Assembly (NCBI GenBank): GCA_958496175.1
Contig: OY292275.1
Span: 42,919,701-42,983,700, forward strand
Reading direction: 5' to 3'
From: Sisyra terminalis
Lineage: Eukaryota; Arthropoda; Insecta; Neuroptera; Sisyridae
DNA: 64,000 bases
This document shows positions 35,157 through 47,222 of the stretch, piece by piece; positions within the stretch are counted from its first letter, which is position 1, and each line of letters opens with the position of its first letter. The notes beneath the pieces were generated by a model. It was not told where the DNA came from and did no database searches. It saw nothing but the letters and a program-made list of their open reading frames with translations. The translations under genes and the position numbers were made by a program.

Positions 35157-35389
35157 TATTTTGAAAAATAACGGCTTATTATTTAAATCCAAGTTCCCAA
35201 GACCATTATTAATTGTTGACCACACCATGGATGAGAGCAATCAGGAATAACTAAGAATTTATCATTGCCTCCTGTTAGATATTGATACGGACTGAAAACA
35301 TTCAAAATTTCTAGCAATAAGGTTGGAGTGAGATAAAAGACGTTCCAGAACTTTCTCCGAGAAATTTTGATTCAGGATAAAAACAGATG

Positions 35390-35640
35390 GAAAAAAAGTG
35401 ACCTTTCGGGAACTATATAGTAGCTTCCAGAAAGGAAAAACTGGTATATAAAAATGATTGGTCAGTTAACAGTTATAGTTACAGTAAAACAACGACCAGT
35501 TACAGTTCAAAATAAAGCGTGATAACCGTTGAAGTAATTGCAATAAAATAAATATATGTGTGTAGTGTAAAGTACTTAACATGTGTGTAATAAAATCGAT
35601 GGTGTTATTGTAATATGTTCTGAAATACAAGTACAAATGA
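35390..35640 (+). other. Possible solo-LTR or promoter-like segment
   Basis: The segment has a TATA-like ggtatataaaaatg (35442-35455), repeated cagttayagtt stretches (35465-35510), and AATAAA signals near 35541 and 35588. This order resembles the U3-R-U5 layout of a small LTR, but I could not find matching TG...CA ends or a target duplication. It may equally be ordinary AT-rich DNA. Confidence 0.2.
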
Positions 35641-37423
35641 ACTCATAAAAATAAATTATAGTAAAAATCTAACATTAATATTATTTTTTTTCAGTATTAA
35701 TTTTTTTTTTATGAAAATATAAACTGTATACTATATGGAATATGATCACAAGCAACAGGACGTAGTTTCAAATCCTCAAGTTCTTTGTGTCTTGGAAAAT
35801 ATTTTCAGTTAAAAACAAAATACCAGAAAGTATTAGTTCGTAATCTATCAAGTTTACATTTTAACACGCGTAGTCTTCCCTTCGCTACGAAATCCTTTTA
35901 CGAACATAATTTTTTTAAATGATTGCAAAATTTATTTATCAAGCAGGGTTTAACAACAACAGTAACATCCGTAAACAAAACTCGAATAGTTAAACAAAAA
36001 TATATACGAAATAAGTACATAAAAATCACGAAAGTTGTTAATTCAATGTTAAATATTTGAAAAAGCATCGAATGAAATCTAAAATATGAGAGGTAAACGA
36101 TGAAATAAATTCCGCCTCGGAACAAACATCACGTTTTATTTAGAAAAAGTAAATTACGGTTTCGAGTGTAAGTGTTTTTATTTGAACATAAAAAATTGTT
36201 TATATAAACCAATAACGAAATGATACGGAAGAAATACCAGTTAGAGTGAAACTCATGCCCGACTATTTGTATTCGAGATAGTTTTAAATAAGATTCAAAC
36301 TCGATAGAATTTGTTCGATCCAATCCATGTCAAAGCCCACCAGCCATATATTTTCCTAGTGTAAAATCTAAACCATAGAAAAAGGCAGAAGAAAACACAA
36401 CAATGCTACATATGTGGCAAAAAAAGCACTTGCGATCCTAGAAAAGCTGTCGGTCTGCTTCGCTTTGCTAACGCATGAAATCCTATTAAATTATTGGAAT
36501 TTTTTTTTTTGCAAAACGTTATAAATCAATGCGGTGTTTCGTTTTAAAACTCGACTTCAATAGACAAATTGTACGAAAGATTAGATCGAAGCGTTTAACC
36601 AATTTGAGACCGTAAACGTCTCTTAAAATAAAACAATTACTTCTGAAAAGAAAAACGTTATCAGTTTCACTATAAAGAAGTCCATTCTGGCCCCTTCTCC
36701 GCTTATTCTTCGTTTTAAAGATAAAATAGAAACGTGACTTTGAGATTAGTAAGTTATTAATAAACAAAGCACGATACGTAACATGGAAATAAAAACACAA
36801 TACGCCAACCTAGTGGACTTGATAGACCATGATAGACGAAAGAATGGAATACGTTTGTGTATATATATATGTGGATGGTTCTCGCTTCAATCCACACTAA
36901 CTTTTCCATTAGTTCGCTACGGACTGGAGTTTTATTTACGAATATCGCAATTGTTACTATGAGTATTACAACAGCAACAACCACACCCGAACGGTCTACT
37001 GGAAAAAAAATGCTTATCTGTATAAAGGTGGAGATGTAAGTGTGCAGTATCGTATGCCAATAACTAGTATTAGTTTATCTCAGTAGGTAGTTGTAAAATG
37101 GTTATATTATTGGAGCAATCAGCCGTTGCAGCTGCTCGAGATTATATTCAACGCTATTGATATGTGCTTTGTACGCTACTTTGTTATCGGCCGGAGCTAA
37201 TCAAACGTTAATGGATTATTGTTATGAAGAAATTGTCAATCGACCATGACTGTTTTGCTTGATATCGAAACTCATTTTTCATAGAAATATAAACTTAATT
37301 TATTAATAGAGTTGCAGTAAATATAACGTTGGGGTTAATTAATTAGATTTTTAAATAAAACCGCTGCTATAGTATAAATATATTAGCTGAAAGTGAAAGG
37401 CTTCGACGAGATTTAAATTTTTG
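35641..37423. other. No gene recognised
   Basis: Several opposing frames occur at 35898-37039. The minus frame 36757-36984 begins with a hydrophobic membrane-like run, and the plus frame 36857-37039 ends near a GTAAGT (37036). None resembles a family I know. The segment is a little less AT-rich than average. Confidence 0.3.
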
Positions 37424-37431
37424 GATAAGAT

Positions 37432-38978
37432 CAGTGGCGTGCACAGAGATTTTAGGTAGGGTAGGCAGAAATGTTTAAAAGCTACTTCAATATAATCAAA
37501 AATACTACATGTTGGTTTTAGTTCGTCGTTATGATAAGTAAATAATGAACCCTATACCGATTAGCCAACAAAATTTTAAAGTGTGAATTTTCTGAATTTT
37601 TTTTTTGCCAATCGATGGGAAATCGTTATATTATACCGTTATATTATAATATTAATAATTAGTTAATTAGTCATTGATATAGTAAAATGTTAAGAAAACA
37701 TAATTCAAAGCAACATACAATAACAAAAATGCGGGAAAATTTAGGAAACGATTGGTTAAATGTAACACTAAAAAAAAAGTTAAGGAAAACTAAACAGAAC
37801 CTCCCCCCTTCGAAAAAAAATAGAAAAAAATGGCAACTCAGAAATTAATTTTTTTCCTCAAATTATATTTTCCCAAAATTTTTCACAATAACAAAAATCA
37901 AAACATAATTAAAGAGGTTTTTCTCCAAAAATTTTTCATCATTATTGAAAATCAACTTATCACACAAAAAAAATTTGAAAAAATATATATACGAAGTAGA
38001 ACATTAAGTTAGTGTTTTTTGAAATTCGAAAAATATTTTTCTTTGACTTTTTTTTAGTTTTAGTTTTAACCAACCGTTTCCTAAATTTTCCCTTATTTTT
38101 GTTATTGTATGTTGCTTTAAACCTTATTTTTTTAACATTTTACTATATCAATGACTAATCAATTGATTTGTCTTATTTTTTTAATTACCGCTGAACTATG
38201 TTGTCACAAACGAAACGGTTTCTTTCAAAAACCTCTACGAACAATTTCCCATCGATTGGCAAAAAAAAATTTCGGAAAATTCACACTTTAAAATTTTGTT
38301 GGCTAATCAGTATAGGCTAAATAATGATGTTGATATTTTCAACTACAAATATCCATAGATAGACTCAATTTGTAAACTTTATTAAAGAAATACAATATAA
38401 TCGTCAGGTATAAATAATACAGATAATAGATAATATATTATTAAAATTTATTAGAATTAAATAATAACAATGTACGTAGATTTCTGATCGTTAAATCGAT
38501 TATTGAGATGAATTAAATTCAAACTTGTAATGTCAGCGATAATGAATAAGAAACGAGGCTACTTCGGTAATTATCGTAATTTGTCGTGTGCAAGAAGACA
38601 GTGTCTTTTTTTGAGGTTGTATGTGTAGAATTGTATACTTGTATTATTGTTTTTATACGAACGCACACACTGACACGTATGTGTGCTATGAGTGCACACA
38701 AATAAATATTTAGACACGAATAGTTTGTGTCTTTCCCGCCGCGTTGCCAGGAGCGCTAGTGCATTGCAATGCAAATATTATCAGTCGCTTACTTGAAATT
38801 GAACGAACGAATGAGCTGGCATAATCTGTACACTGTATAGATGATATCCATTAAGATTTTTCTTTATTGGTATTTGGTAAATAAAATAAAACTAGATATC
38901 AGAACAAAATTATAAATATTTATCTGAATTATGTAGGGTAGGCAGTGTCTTTTTGTCTATATGGAATGCACGCCACTG
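37432..38978. mobile_element. Non-autonomous hAT transposon with intact 8-bp target duplication
   Basis: Termini cagtggcgtgca (37432-37443) and tgcacgccactg (38967-38978) are perfect inverted repeats. The flanks gataagat (37424-37431) and gataagat (38979-38986) form a perfect 8-bp target duplication, the length made by hAT transposases. A subterminal motif tagggtaggcag occurs near both ends (about 37457-37468 and 38934-38945). No hAT transposase or BED-finger frame is visible in the 1547 bp, so it depended on a transposase in trans. A second element is inserted at 37549-38317. Confidence 0.85.
37549..38317. mobile_element. Palindromic Mutator-like/foldback element nested in the hAT
   Basis: Arms of about 240-260 bp are imperfect inverted repeats. 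Shared blocks include gattagccaacaaaatttta (37557-37576), aaagtgtgaattttc, tgccaatcgatgggaaat, caacatacaataacaaaaat and gggaaaatttaggaaacg on the left, with complements between about 38070 and 38311. The flanks taaataatga (37539-37548 and 38318-38327) are identical, a 10-bp target duplication. Long inverted arms with a 9-10-bp duplication fit Mutator-like or foldback elements better than hAT. The interior (about 37800-38050) is AT-rich and non-coding; the 60-codon frame there is low complexity. Confidence 0.7.
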
Positions 38979-39319
38979 GATAAGATAAATGTAGAACAAT
39001 TCAAAAAAGATATTGATTTTCAAAATTTGAAACTGTGAAATTGTTTCAATGTTTTTTATGCGGAAAATTCCAACATTTCATAGTTCAAACCATTATTTAG
39101 AATACCATGAAACACTTGTTGAAGTTTATTGGAAATTTATTTGATATTGTATTCATAAATCATAAACATCAAATATTTGCAGTAAATTATAATGAAACAG
39201 CGGTTATGTTTACAGCCATTCTTATTTATCCGAAACCAAGTTGAAAACTACTAAACAGCTACAAAAACATATAAGAACACGCAAAAGTACTCGAGAAGTG
39301 AAAGAAGAACGGGAGGGTA

Positions 39320-39562
39320 GTGGTGAATGCCCAAAAATCAACAATTAACTTCAAGACCTCAAATATCCCAATCAACCAAAAAACAATCCCAGTTTTGGAA
39401 TCCAGTTCAACGCGTTACTTTGCAGTGTTTCTCAATAAGGGTCTAACATACTTCAATCACATCGTCAAACTACTTCAACATTTTCAGGGAAGACTGCATT
39501 GGATGAAATCACTATTAGAAAATATATCTTCACTTACCTTTAATAACCAATGCCAGCTATAA
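39320..39562 (+). pseudogene. Jockey-like LINE reverse transcriptase fragment (80 aa)
   Basis: The 80-codon frame contains VNAQKSTINFKTS, then IPVLESSSTRYFAVFLNKGL, TYFNHI and a later RLHWMKSLL. This reproduces the block after the YADD motif of Jockey-like reverse transcriptases: N..K....F, then I....S.RYLGV.LD..L.F..HI, then RL.WL..LL. The usual YLGV is changed to YFAV. The first Met is simply the first available; similarity begins right after it. The stop at 39560-39562 truncates the protein, and weak traces may continue downstream in other frames to about 39890. No catalytic YADD is present. Confidence 0.62.
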
Positions 39563-41060
39563 ACGTCAATGATTTGCCTCATATAGCAACCCGCTTCAGC
39601 ACTCTAGAGAGCTGTATGTCTTCCAAATATTAATCGCAACCAAGTCTTCCAAAACCGGGTTGAAAAATGTTATCGGCTGCTCCATGATTCGTTTGCAATT
39701 TAAACATCTAGAACGGTACCAGAATGTTTACAGTAAAGGGGACAATAAAAAAGTCTAAACTCAATTTTTATCGATCGATGGAACCCAAAATTCAAACCAT
39801 ATTGGAAGCAATCGAATCCCTTCTACCATCAAGGAGTGTAGACGTTTGAAAAAGAACCAACATTCTAACCTGAGGAAGTAAGGTGATGAGGGAAACAAAA
39901 AGTGTAAGTGAGCCGTAAACACTGTGGGACTATTACTGACTAGCGTCCCGAACTAAATGCCACGTTCTTATTATATTATATCAGGAATCACAACTACAAT
40001 ACAATTAATCGCAGAAAGAAAATTCGAAATGAAAAAAAGACGATCAATTTGACAAATTTATGAAGGTTTGATAACCCTTGATGCAAGGATTCTGGTATGA
40101 GGGTTTTAAACGGGATTATTGATTTTCCCGGGATAATTTGATCATTTGAGATTCCAGAATTTTTTTTAACTGTAGCTTAAAAACAACTTTAATTCTATAG
40201 ATAATTTTCCTTAAAGAATTTGGTCCTAAACGGCCATTTGGAATTACAATTTTTGGTAACCATTCAAATGGTTTTCCACAATTTTTCTGCAATTAGAAAA
40301 CATTTGATACCTTTTACGATTTTGGTCGAGGTAACTATGTCAAACTCTGAAATTATTGGTTTGTCACTCGATTGAAGTTACAGGAAAAATTAGAACTTGT
40401 TTTCCTAATTTTCTGACTAATAGTTGACTAAAAGTTGACTAAAAGTAGAAAACTAAAGTTGACTTATTTTCCTAAGTCTGCTTTGTATTCTTTGTTAGCC
40501 ACAATCAGCTCAAGATTATGAAAAATCAATCACTAAATGTTCATTCGGGAAATTTTTGAGTTTCTCGGAATTCACCCGAGTTTGAGAAAGACGGTAAAAA
40601 TAGGACATAAATGCTAGAGTGTTTCATTTTAATATCGTTTTTTGTTATTTTTCAGAGATTCAAGAATTGTATTAGAACAGGGGCTCCCAATCTTTTTCGG
40701 TTTCTTAATCCCTTAATGTATCGGGGTTTGCCATGGCAACCTTTGTCGAATCTTAGGGCAAACCAATGCCAAAAAATTCGACTTGCATTATTCCCAACGC
40801 ACTAAATCATAGATGGAGCATACCGCAATTGGGCACTAAGTTTTCCTGTAAAGTCCTCATGCCAAATTATTACAGAATAGTCTACTTGTATGTAAAATAC
40901 CAGTCAAATTTATATTGGTCCTAGTAACATATTAAAAATTAATAACTAAATTAATATTTTGCAATATAATATCCATCGATCCAAACTAAGTTGTTTCAAT
41001 TTCCCGAAAATTTTAGAAACTTCAGGAATGTTGGCCCTTAATCAAAGAACAAAGATTATT
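39563..41060. other. No gene recognised
   Basis: Positions 39563-39930 are less AT-rich and may hold more of the preceding LINE relic in decayed form. The rest is AT-rich and unrecognised. Confidence 0.35.
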
Positions 41061-41210
41061 GGTTGACCGCTCCAAAACTAGTAGGTGTTGGATTCGAACC
41101 TCGTTTCGAGCAAATTTTCGATATTTCTCGATTACTAATTTTTATTAACCCTAAAGCTGCTAAAGACCTTAGTAGTTATAAAGCGACGGTAAATAACACT
41201 TAAAAAAATC
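41061..41210 (+). mobile_element. tRNA-derived SINE, copy 5 (5' truncated)
   Basis: Lacks the head and A-box part. It starts at ggttgaccgctccaaaac and keeps the best B-box of the window, ggattcgaacctcg (41091-41104), then gagcaaattttcgatatttc, the taaccctaaagctgctaaag tail and ccttagtagttataaagcga, and ends in A-rich sequence. Confidence 0.82.
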
Positions 41211-43478
41211 CTGGGTGAACTTTTGTGATGAAAAAAATCCATTAAAACGTATAAAACATTTTTTCCAATGTTTCTGGAGTGGAAACATAAAAAATCAATA
41301 TATTTCTTACAAGCTCAAAATAATCTTTATATTTTGTACAAACGAAAATATCGTATAAAACGATCGGATTTTAATTATTATTATAAATGTCATAAGGCAA
41401 AGTTCAAAAAAATACTGCAATATTAGTGTTAAGCATGTTTATCATTTGATTCGATTTATTTATGATCATACAATAATTGTAAAATTCAATTTGATTTCGT
41501 AAAGATCACCGAATTGCTTCTTCGGATTCGTGTCGAAAAGAACCTCCTGACCTATGGAGCCATCCGAACTCATTGGCTTCACCTCTTACATATTTCAGCC
41601 AATAATTTATAGCCCACGATATTCTGAATCGAAAATAATTCGTTACAATTCTCGTTTTTAAAAAAAGAAATATAATACAAAACATAATTAATTGTTTTTG
41701 GTAATAAATCTCTCATTACATTACCCAATCAATGCTCGCCGACATACAATGTTTTTCGTCTATTATTGTATAACTGAAAATATAATTGAAAAAACCAAAG
41801 TTAAATTGAAAAAAGCATAATTAATTCAAATTCCCATCGCATTTGATATTCATAACACGAGTTTAAACAGAGATTAATATTAAATATGAATGGGGTATAA
41901 ACAATCACAATGACATTATCCACCCTTGTAAATATCGATAATGTTTCAATATGCTTCTATTCAATCCAGCCTCGACTAATAGCGACTATCGTTTTGCTGG
42001 TATTATTAATAATTTTTTTATGTCCCCGTCTGTCTTGTTTCAATTATTTAGACAATCATTAATAATAATTGTTTCAACAACATTTCAAACAAGAACATCA
42101 AACATTGATATTAATAACATGTTTTTACACGAATTCTAAAGGGAAAAAATTTATTATAATTACTGTTGGGGAAAAAGTTACAAGTTCGATTTTTATTTTC
42201 GGCTGGTTTTTCGGAGGAAATAAATTTTAAGCATAGCGATATATGAGTAAGAAATTGTTGTATTAGTGTCGTGAAATGTAGAGGAGGAAAATCTCACACG
42301 CAAGCATGACGAACACAATGTTTAAATGCCGAAAGCTCTAAGTTTCGTGATTTATAAAAGTGTTTTTTGTTTGTTTGCCTATCATAATCTATCCTTTGAA
42401 ACGAATTAACTACCGTTGAAAATGAATTATTGAATTGAGTCCTTAAGCGTGATAAAGTATACATTATGGATGTGATTTTGATTTGGTTTTTTAATAAATA
42501 AATAAATGTTATTTATTCTCTTGAGTTTCTTATCGCGCTTGGTGATCAATGTTTCTAATTATTTTTTATGGACGAAATTGGTGAATAAATTGAGTTTCGC
42601 TATTAATAGAAAGTGAAAAAAGAAATATTCTTGATTTTGTGATATAAATTTTGTAATTGAGTACCTAATCTAAAGCTATTTTAAGATACATCCAAAGCTT
42701 TCTCCATATTTGCAAATTGATGAATCATATTTTTATTAATTGAGGTAAGTTAAGTCGATGATTCTTTTTCAAATAAAAATTAAATTTCTTTAATTGAAAG
42801 CTTCAAAGTAACGGTTCTTAACAATTTATAGTCATTACCTCTTTTAAGAAAAATTTAACGATTTTTTTATTTAATAGTTCATGATATAAGTTCTCATGTT
42901 TCTTGTGTATGCCAATGTTCTAGCAGAAAAATCGATAAAAAAATTGACCAGAACTGGAATTTTTTGAGAAAAATGAATTAATTTCATTTTTTGAAAGAGT
43001 TCTAAAGATATTTTGTTGTTTGTTTTAATAATTCAAACCCTTGTATTTATGTCCTTGGATTGAATGCCAAACTTTAAGGAAATTCAAAGAATTTTTTCTT
43101 TAAATTTGAAAAGTTTTGCGAATGCTTAACCATAGTTTTGAATTAAAATAGAAGGTAACATAATACTGAACATTAGATTAAAGTTCTATTAAAAAAATTC
43201 TTTAAAAATGAGTCCATTGCTGACACAATTGCAAACCAAGGGTAATGATATTTACATACAGTCATGGAATAATTGCACACATGGTAGAGTAAAAGGATGA
43301 ATTGGTACCAAAATTCTGTAATTCCAAATTTCTGTAGGATTATGGTCTTAATTTTGTCTTCCAACTGCAGTTATATTAATTACTAATTTCTTTGATTTAT
43401 TTCTACTTAGCCATCGGAAATTTATAAAATTTACATTGTTTTTACCTCCTGGTATTTTTATATTTCACAACACAAGAG
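41211..43478. other. No gene recognised
   Basis: AT-rich. The frame 41951-42139 is unrecognised. Confidence 0.35.
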
Positions 43479-43508
43479 AAAATTGAGACACTGTAGTGTC
43501 TCAATTTT
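43479..43508. repeat. Perfect 14-bp hairpin
   Basis: The arm aaaattgagacact (43479-43492) is followed after 2 nt by agtgtctcaatttt (43495-43508). It may be a terminator-like fold, a cruciform site or a minimal foldback remnant. Confidence 0.7.
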
Positions 43509-46053
43509 GTTATATTTATTGAAATAAAATAAAAATTATCACGTGTATTTGCTTACAATTTTATTATTAATAGTCCGCTATAATACTTAAATTGGCCACT
43601 GGGAACGCTTGTGTCGATTTGACTTATCATGGCTTCACACATAGTGAATAGAATGCTAATGTGGTATAAAACCAATGTTCTCTCTTCAAATTTCGGAGAT
43701 TCTATCTTTACTATCTTACGAATCTTTTCTAACTTTATCTTCCTAATAAAGCTAGAAAATTCTTCAAGTTTCGACTATAGGTAAGAATAAATCGTTGACC
43801 CGAATTGTTAAGTTGCTAAGTTCATTAGTTAGCTCAGTGTATTATAATTTATAATTTTCACAGAAGAACGAAAAACGTTTATGTATTCTTCATAGGTTAG
43901 TACAGATAAGTATCAGATTTTCGTTTTATGTTATATTTTGAAATTTCTTTATTTAAAGTAATTTATCAGTTTGTCACTCGATAGAACTTTTTATTCCCTT
44001 CCTAATGGAACAAAAAAAAATTTATTAAAAATAGACTTAGCAGGGTAAAACTTACGGCTAACGATATGACAGTTAAACATGCTGGACTTAAACGTAAACA
44101 TTTCATCAAGTGATAGTAAAACATCATTTACAAATTCAAATTACTTAAATGGTTATTCATACACACTTTAGAACTAGATTCTCTCGAACCTGGTGAGCTA
44201 TATGGAGCATTAGACGATGTATTGTTTTAGTGTCGCATGATTAAGTGTCTACATGATTAAGTGCAGAATAGTGGCCATAAACAGATCTATGGAAAAAGTT
44301 ATGACAATTTATATACATAAGTGTTTAATTCGACAATTTTTTCTGTTAAGAAGCGTCATCATAAAATTATTATTATTATTATTTAAAGTTTATAACTAAG
44401 TTTTTCACTAAAGATGCGTAAATGTTTGGATTTGTTGCCACTAATATTAATAGAGCCAATATTTGTGATCTATACCATGTCAAATATGTGAAGATCAATC
44501 AAACTGCAAGTTTTACTTGATTAAGTTCGCAATTAGTGGATGAAACGTTTACAAATTGGAAATTATTTGATTGAACTGCAACATGATCAATTGGTGCGAT
44601 AATTTACTTAGTTACCGATAAATTTTTAACCGGAAATAAATGATTGGCAGTTAAAAATTAAATTTAATTTTGCTATAGAACAAACGCCGGATATAAAGAT
44701 TAATAAAAGTGGAGATCAAAAGTATTTTTTCACTGATCTGAAATTAAATGCGGATGAAGCAGCGTATCAATCAAAAATCCATTGAGTTCAAATGAAGATA
44801 AAGTGACATAGAAATATCTGTTAACGACAGTCGACAGGGAATAAGTTTAATACGCAAAGTTCTCTTTAATAGTACGAGTTTGTGAGTGTTAGTGATGAAG
44901 TCGAAATGAAACTACCACAGCGCCACCTATCGCTATGGCGTGGTGCAAGCGTAATAGTAGGTGAGCTTTCTAGATCAAAGGGACCACACACGTTAATATA
45001 AAGTTGTATAAGGTCGAACCGAAGTACTTGTCAAATACACATCGCTTTGCAATTTGCTATTAAAACGGGAAACGCGAACGAAACGCTTTACGACACACAT
45101 TTCATTTAAAACAGCCAATGATGCAACTAGGTGTGGCGAATATCCAATCGCATGTAGCTAATATCACTAGAAACTCGAAATTTTTTCCACACCAATGTTC
45201 CAATACCGAATACTTTCGCAACTTTGCTACACAAAACGTCACCGTAAAGCTCTCACCTTGCTTCATCTGTCATTATTCCATACACTATTGTTGAGCTTTC
45301 ATGTACCACTTTTGAGTGAAAAAGTATTAAAAGCACACATTTAATATTAACAACGAACCGTTTAAAAATTGATGAGTGTAAAATAATTGTTTTTAATTAA
45401 ATTTTGCTCCTTTGCAATTTCAAATAAATAAGCTTTAAAATAAAATGAAAAAACTTATTTAAAAAGCCTCATTATTAAAAATGTATACCTTATAAAATAT
45501 TTGCACTTTGCCAACACGTACGAGACGAATAAATATAAAATTAATAAAGTAGAAAACAGCAAAATATATACACATATACACACACACAAAATATACGATA
45601 ATCTATGGCTTTTAGGTAAAACATTTTTGCAATTTTTATATCTCATGTGAACAAATTAATGTTGGCAAAAAAAACGGAGCTTTTTTATATTTTTTAATAA
45701 ACAAAAAACATAAAAGTTATCTCTATGAATATTATATTATGAAAAATCATAAAATATTATTTGTGCAAAATGAAAAATATGTAAAGGTCGTCGCTAACTA
45801 AGTGTTTCCGCAAAAGTTTATTAATTATTATTACCGTTGCTATTTAGGAACTAAACTTTAAATATTTAATGGGCTAGATGAGTATTTTTTTTTTTGCTAA
45901 TTTTAATAACTATGAACACCGAATAAACTAAATTAATGCAGAAAAAGGAATTTTCGAATTGAATTTTTTTTAGTGTTTATTTATTTAAAAAAGTTCGAAT
46001 CAAATTGAATTTATTTTATACTTTTCAAAAAAAGCTTAATCAAAAGTTTGACA
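43509..46053. other. No gene recognised; ATT microsatellite
   Basis: An (ATT)n run lies at about 44367-44383. A short GC-rich hairpin-like stretch (cgccacctatcgctatggcg, 44921-44940) is present. Positions 44990-45270 are less AT-rich with no recognised content. Confidence 0.35.
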
Positions 46054-46225
46054 TGCCTACTGGTGGCCCAAGGGTCCTGGTGACCGCTCCAAAACTGGTA
46101 GGTATTGGGTTCAAAACTCGTTTCGAGCAAATTTTTGATATTTGTCACTTTACGGATTCTTATTAACTCTAGAGTCGCTAATGATCTTAGTAGTTATAAG
46201 GCGACGATAAATAATTAAAAAAAAT
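46054..46225 (+). mobile_element. tRNA-derived SINE, copy 6 (near full length)
   Basis: Head gcctactggtggcccaaggg (46054-46073), ggtgaccgctccaaaactgg, B-box-like gggttcaaaactcg (46106-46119), body gagcaaatttttgatatttg, tail gagtcgctaatgatcttagt followed by agttataaggcgacgataaa and an A-rich end at 46215-46225. Confidence 0.82.
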
Positions 46226-46515
46226 AATTTTGATAAAAATTTAAACATCTTTCCTATATTTTCTAGCATTATCCCAAAATTTATAACACATTATGAGAAA
46301 AAGTCTTAGCAAAATAAATTATGATCCTCGTATCCTCTTAGCAAATGATTTTAAGTACAAAATAGTCTTATTCAAGTTTAATAAACCATATGAAAATATT
46401 TTAAATTTTTTAAAAATGAGCATTATTAATATCAGGAAAAATAAATTTTTAATTAGGAAAAACTAGTTTTTTGTAGATGTTTTTTATTTTATTCTAATAA
46501 ACTAATGTGAATTTG
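46226..46515. other. AT-rich spacer
   Basis: Nothing recognised between the SINE and the GACGTCA-type repeat. Confidence 0.4.
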
Positions 46516-46715
46516 AAAACGATGGGTGCGCCTATGGGTCTTCTGTGACGTTATAGTACGCATCAGTACGCGTATTAAAACTTGGATATAAACAGATTTT
46601 TTTTTCCATGCGAAACATTTTTATAGCCCGAAAATTTTTATCAATATTTTCCCCCAGGAATAGAGATTGTGTTTATTGTAAATGGCTTAAATCATTAATA
46701 TAATATTTAAACGAT
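46516..46715 (+). repeat. Dispersed GACGTCA repeat, copy B
   Basis: Second copy of the repeat at 4058-4320, sharing ttctgtgacg, a decayed form of the gtcacagtacgc core, cagtacgcgtatt, gatataaacagatt and the downstream ttaaatcattaa block. The GACGTCA palindrome is mutated here (gacgtta). Confidence 0.6.
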
Positions 46716-47222
46716 TGTACAAAAAGCTATTTTATACTTCTTAGTGCATTTTATCCGTACAGACAAGGTTATTAAAATCTTTTTTAAATAATTTTTTCTA
46801 CTTATCATGAGTTGGGCCAGTGAAATATAAAGTCAAATTATGTGGCTGTTGCTGTGAATATCAGTTCAAAAATATTCACCCTTTTGATTTTGCGTTTAGA
46901 ATGTCTACTTTTTCTCCTAGGTTTTAAACCCACTACATATAATTAGAATGAATTTTCAATTCAATGTCAAAAATTCTTCTTCTCTTAATTGTTGATTTAA
47001 TAAACCAAACATCAAGATTTGTCTTTGAACAGAAAGCGTTGGCGATCCGTAAATAGATACTGTTTCCTTACTTTCTGGCGTTCTTACAAATTGTAGAACT
47101 TCCAGGTGTTTTTCTTATATGTGTGTATTTTTTGCACGAAATTTAAAAATCTTAACGAAAATATCTTTTAATTTGGTGCAGATTAGTTTGGGCGGACATA
47201 ACAAAAGGTATGGTAGAAACGA

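Larger units (their letters stand above)
34842..35210. mobile_element. Second palindrome with hammerhead-like motifs
   Basis: Arms of 161 nt (34842-35002 and 35050-35210) are reverse complements with no net indel and, by eye, one mismatch near the outer end. They flank a 47-nt AT-rich spacer. Each arm carries a CUGAAGA...GAAAC hammerhead-like motif, outward pointing (plus 35114-35156, minus 34896-34938). Apart from that shared architecture I see no sequence similarity to the palindrome at 4787-5429, so the two belong to different families. Penelope-like terminal repeats are the best candidate source. No protein domain is present. Confidence 0.65.

Noticed and set aside
35390..35640. Complete LTR retrotransposon or endogenous retrovirus
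   Set aside because: No second LTR, no primer-binding site and no gag/pol-like frames nearby; at best a solo LTR.
35898..37039. Cluster of overlapping frames as a possible multi-exon gene
   Set aside because: Frames oppose each other, no consistent splice sites join them, and no family motif was found.
42744..42750. GAG joined to GTAAGT as another recursive splice site
   Set aside because: The upstream tract is not pyrimidine-rich and GAG is a poor acceptor.
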